A stretch of DNA of 64,000 nt from Iris pallida (lineage: Eukaryota; Streptophyta; Magnoliopsida; Asparagales; Iridaceae): positions 15,359,299-15,423,298 of the forward strand of contig JANAVB010042220.1 of NCBI GenBank assembly GCA_029216955.1, in the 5' to 3' direction. Both the position numbers and the translations under genes were made by a program. Positions 12,601 to 24,644 of the stretch are shown in pieces. Under the pieces are notes generated by a model. That model was not told the DNA's origin, searched no databases, and worked only from the letters and a program-made list of their open reading frames with translations. Numbering within the stretch: the stretch's first letter is position 1; every line of letters begins with the position of its first letter.

Positions 12601-15600
12601 CTTCTAATTTGCATATATTTTGTGAACCGAAGCAATTATTCTAAAATTCAATTGTCAATTATAAATATTTGCTAGGTTATATTATTGTGAGATTATTGAT
12701 CAAGTATTGCTATATAATTAAACTTCTGACAGAACTCAGATTATTATTGTGTGGTGGCCCATGTAGACTGCCCTATAGGATTTGTCATGCGTCAAATTGG
12801 CATCAGAGCTTAGGACAGACTTGTATTTTACGTAAGGGTAAGACTTCAAGGACAGGTAAGGATCCCCAAGACAATGAAAATTCCTCAACCAACTTGATAC
12901 ACTGACTGTCACAATGAAGACGTCACACTGAATACGATGAACATGTCACGCTGAATAAGCTGAACACCAGATTTGAATCGATCAATACCAAGGTAAAGCC
13001 TAGATTTGGTAAAGTAAAGGACAGGGTGGACACAATAAACAAGGGAGTTGGTACAGCAGACATTAAATATTAGGAGACGATGCAACAAACAATAGATATG
13101 AAAATGCCGAAAAGGGTCATAAGTGTTGCACGTGCAAGAGTTTGGTCATAGATTGTAGGATTGTCCTTCTTAGAGTCGGTACAGAGGAAAGGCATTTGAT
13201 CATGGTGATGTGCTCGAAGCCGTTGAGGATGTCCATAGAGTTGAACCAGGTGTTAGTATTCTACGATTGCCTTAGAGACTTTAGAGACGCCTATACCTAA
13301 TGTTAGTTGTATACTCGTCTACTTCAATGTTTCACCATGTTGAATGAGTCTATACTTCCTGAAGATAGGTTCTTTACATGATAGGTCCATCAGGCTGAGT
13401 CTAACTGAGGTCATCACCAGACAGCCTATGGACGTATCACCATTGCATATAGTTTTCTTTTTCAGTGAAATTGCAGATATTGTTGCACGGCCTACACAGG
13501 ATTTATAATTTTATTATACATCCTCAACAGATAATTTTAGCAAGTTAAGAGTTGACAATCAGAGACAAGGTATGATGAGAGCAAAAAATATGACTCAGTG
13601 GTCGGAATACACACAAAAGGAGAGGATCCATGTTGAGTTCCCAAGGTAATCAGTTCTAACAATTATGCGATAGTGCTTCCATGGGATCGGAGGATCAGTC
13701 CTGTACATGAAGTGGAGGACTTGACATTCAACTTGGAGGTGCTTTCATCCTACCATAAGTCGTTTCGACTGTCCACCATCATTACAAGGTTTCTAGCACT
13801 ATTATCATTGTCTTTTTCAGCAAGATCGTTTACTACTTCCATATCATTGATACCTTTTAGACGATCATTTGACGTTACTCCAAGAGTTCTAGTACTGCTT
13901 ACTCTACCACAACCACCAATGCCACAGTGGAGACACCCCTTATGCCAGGAGTTTCTGTGTCGCCTTTTCCACCGGTACCATCATGGAGATAGTCGTGTCG
14001 TGTTTCAGGACAATGCCTCCATCGTGGTCATCTAGAAGATATCATAGACCAAAGGTCAAATTAACATTGAACAATGAGCTCATTAATGTAGCTAACAAGT
14101 TCAATGTTACATGTGCAATGGTGATGACGTCCATATTCAATTTTAGCAATTAGCCAGTCGTCTCTCGCACTATTCACCAGGAAGTGAACTTTAGAAGGTG
14201 AATAGATTGATGGAGGACCATATCATCATACGTTCTATTTGAGTTCAATTTTGGTTTTTTTTTTTTACTTGGATACTTTTGGGTGCACTTGTTTGTGTGC
14301 ATTTGTTTTAATTTATGCACATGGTTATGATTAGTTACATTTAGTAGTCCTTATTATGATTGGATTTACTTTGGGTGCACCAGACAGCCTATGGACATAT
14401 CACCATTGCATATAGGTTTTTGTTTCAGTGAAATTGCAGAGATTGTTGCACGGCCTACACATGATTTATAATCTTATTATACATCTTTAACAGATAATTT
14501 TAGCAAGTTAAGAGTTGACAATCGGAGACAAGATATGGCAAGGGCAAAAAATATGACTCAGTGGTCGGAATAGACACGAAAGGAGCGGATCCATGTTGAG
14601 TTCCCAAGGTAATCAGTTCTAACGATTAGGAGATTGTGCTTCCATGGGATCCGAGGATCAGTCCTGTACATGAAGTAGAGGACTTGACATTCAACTTGGA
14701 GGTGTTTCATCCTACCATAAGTCGTTTCGATTGTCCACCATCATTACAAGGTTTCTAGCACTATTATCATCGTCTTTTTTCAGCAAGATCGTCTACTACT
14801 TCCATATCTTTGATACCTTTTAGAGGATCATCTGACGTTGCTCCAAGAGTTCTAGTACTGCTTACTCTACCACAACCACCAATACCACAGTGCAGACACC
14901 CCTTATGCCAGGAGTTTATGTGTCGCCTTTTCCACCGTACCATCATGGAGGTAGCCGTGTCATGTTTCATGACATTGCCTCCATCGTGGTCATCTAGGAG
15001 ATACCATAGACCGAAGGTCAAATTCACATTGAATACTGAGCTCATTAATGTAGCTGACAAGTAATGGTGATGACATCCGTATTCAGTTTTAGCAATTAAC
15101 CAGTCGTCTATCGCATTATTCACCACTCGCACTATTCACCAGGAAGTAAACTTTAGAAGGTAAAGAGATTGATGGAGGACCATATCATCATACGTTCTAT
15201 TTGAGTTCAATTTGGTTTTTTTTTTTTTTTAACTTGGATTATTTTTGGGTGCACTTGTTTGTGTGCATTTGTTTTAATTTATGCACATGGTTATGATTAG
15301 TTACATTTAGCAGTCCTTATTATGATTGGATTACTTTTGGGTGCACCAGACAGCCTATGGACGTATCACCATTGCATATAGGTTTTTAGTTCAGCGCATT
15401 TGCAGAGATTGTTGCACGGCCTACACAGGATTTATAATCTTATTATACATCTTCAACAAATAATTTTAGCAAGTTGCAAGAGTCGACATTTGGAGAGAAG
15501 GTATTGGCAAGGGCGAAAAATATGACTCAGTGGTCGGAATACACATAAAAGGAGCGGATCCATGTTGAGTTCCCTAGGTAATCAGTTCTAACGATTATGA

Positions 15601-18452
15601 AATAGTCCTTTCATGGGATACGAGGATCAGTCCTGCACATGAAGTGGAGGACTTGACATTCAAGTTGGAGGTGCTTCCATCCTACCATAAGTCATTTCGA
15701 CTGTCCACCATCATTACAAGGTTTCTAGCACTATTATCATCGTCATTTTCAGCAAGATCGTCTACTACTTCCATATCTTTGATACCTTTTAGAGCTAGTG
15801 CTGCTTACTCTACCACTACCACCAATACCACAGTGGAGACACCCCTTATGCCAGGAGTTTCTGTGTCGCCTTTTCTTCCGGTACCATCATGGAGGTAGTT
15901 GTGTCGTGTTTCAGGACAATGCCTCCATCGTGGTCATCTATGAGATATCATAGACCGAAGGTCAAATTCACATTGGACAATGAGCGCATAAATGTAGCTG
16001 ACGAGTTCAATGTTACCTGTGCAATGGTGATGACGTCCATATTCAGTTTTAGCAATTAACTAGTCGTCTCTCGCACTATTCACCAGGAGGTGAACTTTAG
16101 AAGCTAAAGAGATTGATGGAGGACCATATCTTCATATGTTCTATCGGAGTTCGATTTGGGTGGTTTTTTTTTTTTTTTTTTGACTTGGATTACTTTTGGT
16201 GCACTTGTTTGTGTGCATTTGTTTTAATTTATGCACATGGTTATGATTAGTTACATTTAGCAGTTCTTATTATGATTGGTTATATTTGCTAATTTTGACT
16301 AGGATCGGTTTTTCAACCAAGGATTATAAGGCTATACAAATAGATAAAGTTCTATTTTAATTAAATGAAGAGTTGAGAATCGATTCGAGTGTTGGTACAA
16401 AACCAAGTTTAAATTAGATTTTCATTCTTTTTCATCTATTATTTCAATCACAGTTCCTAACTCTAATCTCATTTAGAAACCTTAACACCCAAATCAGCCA
16501 TCAAACAACTCGGAATACCCTTCATTTCCTTAACAAAACCATATCAGTTGTGCCATATAACTTAGAGCCTTCATTTTTGTATTCAACAAGTTTGTCACTG
16601 AAGTACCAAAGAACAATATATTTGGAGGAATATACGGAACAGAATCAACAAATGCACATGGACATTTCTTTCAAATCAATGCACTGAGGTCACTCAGTAA
16701 AGTTGTTCACCAATAATACTATAATTAACTGGAACATGGACAAATTTAATACCTCTATTTGAGCATAGATGACAAATAAGTAGATCATACCAGTCTAAGA
16801 TAGCTTGGCATTATATAGTATTCGATCTGTTACACATGGGCATTTCTTTCAAATCAATGCACTGAGGTCACTCAGTAAAGTTGTTCACCAGTAATACTAT
16901 AATTAACTGGAACATGGACAAATTTAATACCTCTATTTGAGCATAGATGACAAATAAGTAGATCATACCAGTCTAAGATAGCTTGGCATTATATAGTATT
17001 CGATCTGTTACATATAGTATTCTTGTTTTAATAAAACACTGAGACCTTTATTGATTTTTTTCCTTTTATCTGAGGATTTTCAAAAGATTTCAGGACTCGG
17101 TTGAAGTGCATTGATGATTGAGTTTTATATTCACATTAGGGCCAATAAGGGAGACTTTCAGGAGGTCAGAATAGTTTTGTGTACAGTATTCACAGAACAA
17201 TTTCAGTTGCTAGCAACTGAAGATCCAAAGTAGTTGTCCGTGGGTTCGATTAACCTGTTGTGTTTTAAGCTTATTGAAGATGATGGTACAGTAGTTTAGA
17301 AAATATACTAAAAGGTGACCAAGCCAGAGAGACTGCATAGGCACCTCACCTAAGGCTTAAGGATAACAAGGAATGCCTATCAAGAGAGATTGCAAAGGTG
17401 GGTGACACTGCAAGATCTATCCAGGTGTCTAATAATAGTGTACAAATTTGATAATCAGAAAGACGATATAAACTCGTAAAGAGCATGAAGCTGATTGAAC
17501 AAAGCATGTATTCCAGAATGCCCCTAAAGACCTCAGGTAATATGAGTGCAAAAGTCAGGCTGCTTTCCCGGAGAAAACAAGTTGTTATCTATAACACGGA
17601 ACCCAAGATATCCGCAAGATAGTAGTCAATTTTTGTCTTACTAAAGAAAAATGGAAGGTTCACGTCCAGGTGACTGAAGACACCTTTGGGTTATGCATAT
17701 CAAGATTACCAAAACTTACTTAAATTTTTGTTTTATTTTCAAAATATGAATCATGTGGAAAAATGTTGGTTTATGCTGTAAAAGTTGTTGTTCCGTTTTT
17801 TTTTTCTTTTTTGTCAACTAGTGTTTACTTTTTTCTTTTCCTTTTTTTGTCGTCTCTCATATGGAGTCCTATAGCTGGCAAGTCATCCTCGCAACCTATC
17901 ATAGAACAGGGTCAGTCATTCTGGGATGCTATAGCATACAGCAAGGATAGCATTCCTTGAGTAACATGCTCAAATTCATCCCCTCGTCTCCTTTCTTCAT
18001 TTGCGAACTAGTCAATGGACCGATTAACCAGCACTAGATTTGCTACCAACAAATAGAAATAATGGTAAAAGATTTATTTTTTTCACGGTGTCCAGCATAA
18101 CGCTCGGAACTTTTTGTGCACACTGCATTGTATGCCTTTTGGGCCGACTGCCCCCCAACTCCTACCATAAATGAAAGGAATAATATGCTCCCGTGGCTAA
18201 ATCCACTGATCTTCCACCACCCAGCCAGAGCTTTTATGCCTCTTCCCGCTGACCACAAGGGTCACTCGGTTCGACTGGTAAAGGATGTGTTGGCAAATGA
18301 AGAAAATAGACGAGGTGTGTTAAAGACGCTACAATGCATCAAAACGACAATATATTGAGGGCTGATGGTTAAGTATTTATATTATGCCAACATGATGCAT
18401 AAGGTAATACTCGGCCACTTACCAGTGTAACAAGCATCGAGTAATGAGTTCA

Positions 18453-18528
<76 letters not shown>

Positions 18529-21500
18529 ACGATGCCTGGACGATCGGGAGACGAGGCGATTGGGCGATCGGGAGCGAACCCTAGAGGGTCCCTCACCTGG
18601 GACCCCAGTGCACTCGGCGGCGGCGGGCCGGACGGTGGCGACTCGGCCGACGGCGTGCCGGCCATGGGCGGCGAGGGAGATGGCGGCGAGGGCAGTGGCG
18701 GTGGCAGCGTGGGCGGGGGAGGCTCGCATGGGGCTGGGTCGGTCGGCACTCCGGTCAGGGGCGCAGACGGCGGCGCGGGTGGAGGAGGTGCGGCTGGGAG
18801 CCGGCTGTCCAGGTTCGGCAACGCCGAGGAGGGTGGCCATCCAGCGGATGGGTCGTCGAAAAGGTCTTCTTAGGTTACCGAGATCCCGGGAGTCCGGATC
18901 TTCCAACCCGAATCTGGATCCCGATCTCACGAGGGACAGATGGAGGGAGGGGGATGGACGACGGTTACGCGTCGCCAAAGCAAAAAGTCAGGAGGAAAAT
19001 AGGGTAATGTTCAAACCCCCTTGAGGGCACGCAACCCATCTGATAGGAGGCCAGGGGAGGGGATGAGGCCGCGGAGTTCGGTAAATGCGACTGGTGGTGG
19101 CGGGAGAACGGTTGGGTGGCGACCTAAACCGGCTGTGGCGGACAAAGGGAAGGACAAGGCGGTGGACTCGGGTAGCCAAGGGACTAGGCCTTCTCCATCA
19201 TCGGGCGTCCAGCGGGCTCAGGGGACGATCCCACGTCCAGTGGGTAAGTCTTGGGTGGACATATGTAAGCCAAGGGGGTCGGCAAGCCCCACAACCATGG
19301 AGTTTGTCCCCCCTAAGAAAGTGGGAAGTGGTTTCCGGGCCACGTTCCCTGCGAAGGAGATTGCCAAGGTGACGGCATTCTGGGAGAATATGCTGGTTCT
19401 ATATGTTTTGGACAACAAACCCTTTTATTGTCAGATACGGGCGTATGCGGCACGGGTCTGGCAACCGAAGGGTAGCATGGAGATATTTGCTAAGGAGAAC
19501 GGCTTCTACTATGTGAAGTTCGGGCTAGCAGACGATGTTGCCAGAATCCTCCAGGGTGGGCCGTAGACATTCGATGGGAGGCTGATTATCCTGAAGGAGT
19601 GGACCCCGGACCTGAAATGTGAGAAGGAAGTCCTCAATGTCATTCCGGTCTGGATCCGCTTTCCGGAGTTCCCGGTGCGATATTGGAGCATTCCTCTGCT
19701 CATGAGACTTGCTAGTTTGGTGGGAAGGCCGATTAAGGCGGATGATGCTACAACCTTCCGTTCGAGGCTGATGTATGCACGGATGTTCGTAGAGATCCAG
19801 GCTGGAGGGAAGCTGCCGAGCGTATTGGAGTACAAGGTTCCTTCCGGTGAGGTACTTACTCAGATAGTGGAGTACGAATGGGTGCCCCGTACCTGTTCTT
19901 ATTGTACTTGCTTCAGGCATCTTGATAGCTCATGTCCGTCTAGAGGATCGCAGAGGGGGGCGGCACCGGCTACTACTGAGTCTCCTGGTCCCTCTCGGGC
20001 GATGGCGTCTGCCCCCGAGGATGACAGAAAGGGAGAGTGTATGCGGGAGGGAGACCATCCGATGGAGAAGGCTAGGAGTCAGAGCCTTCCTATCTTGCCT
20101 GCGGCGACTCCTCCTGGGGGAGCTATGGTTGTCTTCTCAGCGCAGAGGAATATGGTCACCAGAGGTATGGTGACTTCGGCACTTGAGGGGAGTGGAGTTG
20201 GCGGATCGGCTAGTGGGCAAGTTTATAGCAGGAAGAGGCGGGCGGGCCTTTGCGGGATGGTCCCCCTAGTGGGGGGGGTCACCCCCCGGTCACGGGAGAG
20301 GAACTTTGTGTTGACAATCTAGCCTGGACCATGATGCTTACTCAGGTCCCCACCCAGCCTGTCCCTACTGTTGAGGTGGAGGAGGACATGACAGAGACTG
20401 AAGTGGTACCACCCCCGGGTACCAGTTCAGGTGATTTACAGGAGGACCCCTCACTTATTAGTTATGACGATTATAGCCTGGAATGTGAGGGGTGCGTGCT
20501 CACTAGGATGATTTGTGGAGTTTTACACAGGGAGAAATGTGATATCTCTGTTCTGTTGGAAACCAAGATTAAAGGAAAAAAGACTCTTGCCCGTCGGACT
20601 CCCAATCATTGGTGCCAGTTGCCTGCGGCGACTCCTCCTGGGGGAGCTATGGTTGTCTTCTCAGCGCAGAGGAATATGGTCACCAGAGGCATGGTGACTT
20701 CGGCACTTGAGGGGAGTGGAGTTGGCGGATCGGCTAGTGGGCAAGTTTATAGCAAGAAGGGGCGGGCGGGTCCTTTGCGGGATGGTCCCCCTAGTGGGGG
20801 GGTCACCCCCCGGTCACGGGAGGAGCTTTGTGTTGACAATCCAGCCTGGGCCCTGATGCTTACTCAGGTCCCCACCCAGCCTGTCCCTACTGTTGAGGTG
20901 GAGGAGGACATGACAGAGACTGAAGTGGTACCACCCCCGGGTACCAGTTCAGGTGACTTACAGGAGGACCCCTCACTTATTAATTATGACGATTATAGCC
21001 TAGAATGTGAGGGGTGCGTGCTCACTAGGGAGATTTGTGGAGTTTTACACAGGGAGAAATGTGATATCTATGTTCTGTTGGAAACCAAGATTAAAGGGGG
21101 AAAGACTCTTGCCCGTCGGACTCCCAATCATTGGTGTCAGTTGCACAACTTGGCTCTTTGTGATATGGCGAGAATTTGGGTCAGATGGAGCTCGAAGTGT
21201 TGGGATGGGGACTTGGTCTTGATGTCGGAGCAGCTAATTGCCATCGTTTTCACGAACAAAGGTGGCTTTCGGTTCTTATTGGGAGCGGTCTACGGGCACA
21301 ACGACAGGAGACGTCGGGAGGCCTTATGGAGTGATATTGCTAAAGTGGCGACCGTTGCTGCTTCCTCTCACCTTCCCCTCCTCCTGATGGGTGACTTCAA
21401 CGCTCTTTTGCACAGAGGAGAGAAGATGGGTGGTAGACCGGTTCCAAATCCGATCTTGCATGATTTCCAGAGTTGTCTTCTCCAGTCTGGCCTTCAGAGT

Positions 21501-24500
21501 CTTTCGCGCTCGGGGTATATTTGGACCTGGAACAACAAAGCAGTCAGGAACATGATTGCTTGTCAGTTGGATAGGACCCTGGACAACGGGGAGTGGTTCC
21601 GCCGCTTTCCTCATTCTCTGGCTGAGGGGTTGGCCGCTGGGACGAGCGATCATTTCTCTATCAGGGTTGGATTCTCTTCCACCCCCTCAGTTCGGCCCCA
21701 TCCTTTCAAGTACAACAACAGCTGGTTTCTCTCTGAGGGCTACTCAGAGGCGATTTTGGAGGGTCTTGCTCATCAGGTTGTGGGGATTGCTCAGTATCAG
21801 ATGGCTCACAGGCTCAAATCCACGAAGAAGGCTCTATGGACTTGGGTGAAGGGCTTGCCCAAGTCCTCTCTTGAAGACACGGAGGCGGAGCTTCGGGACA
21901 TCTAGCATGCTATACAATCTGACATATTAAATGGGGAGCTTGCGGCTAGAGAGAATGGCGGATTGGGGAAGTCAATACTCTTCGGCTTCAGAAGGAGATT
22001 AGTGCGGCTCAGCGCGCTAAATGCTCCTGGCTTAAGAATGGCGACCGATGTACCAAGTTCTTCTATAATGTCATTCGCACCAGACAGCATCGGAACACCA
22101 TCTCTCAGCTTCTTGATACTGAGGGTAATCTGATTGGGGAGCCGTCCAAGATCTCAGGAGAGGCGGTCAGGTATTACTCTGAGTTATACTTTCAGACTGA
22201 TTATCTATCGGTGTTCCCAGATGTAGTCACGAAGAGATTGGTGATCCCATATGGGAATAGCCTCCTGCTTGCCCATGTCACTATGGAGGAGGTGGAGGCC
22301 ATTATCAAGAATGCGGACCCCAAGAAAGCTCCAAGCCCAGATGGATTTAGCAGTGGGTTCTACAAACGCCATTGGGATATTCTGAAGGTCCCGGTTCTCG
22401 AGACGGTCCAGGAGTTCTTTTCTGAGGAAAAACTGCTGAAGGAGCTGAACCACACTTTCTTGACTCTGGTTCCTAAGAAAGAGGGGGCGACCTCGCTGGC
22501 GGACTTTAGGCCTATTGCGTGCTGTAATTATCTTTACAAAATAATTACGTATCTTATGTGCCGACGTATGAAGGAGATCATGTAGGACCTTGTCTCCCCG
22601 AACCAGGCGGCGTTCATCAATGGGCGATCTATAGCTGAGCATAGCCTTCTAGCTCATGAGATGGTGAGGGGCTTCAACAAACATGGTGGAGAGAAGGCTT
22701 GTGTGAAGCTAGATCTGCGGAAGGCTTACGACATGGTCAACAGGGAGTTCTTATGCCACCTTCTAACTGCTATGGGGTTTGATGATCGTTGGGTTGCATT
22801 GATTCGGGAGTGCATATCATCCCCCACCTTCTCGGTCCTTGTCCAGGGTATTCCGCATGGGTTCTTCAAAAGCAACCGTGGTCTCCGGCAAGGTGATCCC
22901 CTGTCACCTTACCTGTTCACGCTTGTCATGGAGTACTTTACCTGCTTGATGGATAGGGCGGTCCATTTTGGGAGGATTGTCCCATTGTAGAGGAGAGTCG
23001 AGCCTCTGGTTACCCATCTCATTCATGCCGACGACCTTCTGGTGTTCATTCAGCCTTCGTTGGAGGGTATAAACACGTTATCGGAGATTATGGGTAAGCT
23101 GGAATTACACTCGGGGCTTCAGATGAACAGAGAGAAGAGCAGGGTCTACTTCAGTTCACCCTGCCTTCAGAAGGAGGAGCGCGCTGATGCTCTGGGAGTG
23201 GAGAGAAGTGAGCTCCCGGTGAAATACCTGGGAGTCCCATTGACAGTCAATTATGCTCGAGACCAGGATTGCTATAGCTTGGTGGAGTATGTCCAGCGGA
23301 GAGTGGAGGGTTGGCAAGCTGCCGAGTTATCTTTTGGGGGGCGCATCGAGTTAGTCCGATCGGTTATCTCTGCCCTGGTCCAGTTCTGACTGCAGTCTAC
23401 TTTGCTACCCGTGGCTACTATCAGGAAAGTTGAAAGGATCTGTGCTGATTTCATCTGGAGGGGGGGCCTTCATGCGATTTCTTGGGATCAGCTCTGTCGG
23501 CCGAAGAAGGAGGAAGGTATGGGACTCCGTCCTCTGTTGGCTATCAGGGATGCCTCGGCCCTGAAACTGGCATGGCGGTTCATCAAAGGAAGATCCCTCT
23601 GGACGGAGTGGATGCAGTCTCGATATGTGAGGAATGGCAACTTCTGGAGGTGTGGTATTGACAACAACCACTCTGTGACCTTCAAACAAATTCTGAGATG
23701 TAGGGCTGTTCTCAAATCGGCTATCAGGAGGGTCATGTGTGATGGGACTGGAACCGACCTATGGCTGGATCCTTGGATTGAGCATCAGTCTCTGGTGGAC
23801 ATTATAGGAGATCGAGATCACAGGGAGGCGGGCCGAGGTCTGTCTTGTAAGCACATCATTAGGAATGGTGCTTGGAGTCCGGAATCCTACTGTCATACTG
23901 AGGAGCTTGGTGAGATTATTTGTGGGATTGTGATTGACCCATCCCAGTCTGAGGATATTTGGGTCTGGGATCCGCCTGGTGTGACTGGAAGTACTACCTC
24001 GGGGGGGTTCACCTTCCAGAGTGGCTACAACCTCATGCGTAGTGTCAATCCCCCTATTAGTGATTATGACTTCATCTGGTGCAAGGATCTGGCCAGAAAA
24101 ATACAGCTATGTATGTATCGCCTACTTCTTGGTCGTCTTCTGACCAGGGACAGACTCATATCTTTTGGGATCCAGATCCTCAATCCGAAGTGTGCACTCT
24201 GTGATTTGGAGGAAGAATCGATGACCCATCTATTTTTTGACTGTGGAGTTGCATGGTCCATATGGTCTGAGCAGAACCGTATGCTGGGCGGAGGTATTTC
24301 TGGCAGATCGATTGGAGCAATCATCACGGGTATTTGGGATTGCAGAGGACGAGACATGGTCTGGTTCAAGACTGCGAGGATTCGGTTGGCTGCCGCTGTC
24401 TGGCATGTTTGGCGGGAGAGGAATCGGCGCATTTTCGAGGGATTTATCATCCCTCCAGTTGGTATCCTTCACAATGTGGAGTTTGATGTAAAAGAAATGG

Positions 24501-24580
24501 TTGACTGACGGGTGGGCGACCATCGTGTCTGTATGTTGTATGAGTATTGTCGGATTTTGGAATAAAATTTACCCTTTTTC

Positions 24581-24644
<64 letters not shown>

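Larger units (their letters stand above)
18456..24640 (+). mobile_element. Near full-length plant LINE (L1-type) flanked by (TG)n(TA)n and (TA)n
   Basis: About 6 kb: GC-rich 5' leader from about 18530, ORF1 (DUF4283 domain and zinc knuckle), ORF2 (endonuclease, reverse transcriptase, zf-RVT domain), a short 3' UTR with AATAAAA near 24560, and (TA)n at 24584-24640. A (TG)n(TA)n tract (18456-18526) lies directly upstream. The element is in fucosyltransferase intron 1, opposite to the gene. Several stops, frameshifts and an internal 524-bp duplication make it inactive. No target-site duplication was resolved across the simple repeats. Confidence 0.92.

Noticed and set aside
18382..19024. Long frames on both strands (123-198 codons) at the LINE 5' end
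   Set aside because: GC-rich leader plus (TA)n/(TG)n translation; no domain, and opposite strands are equally open.
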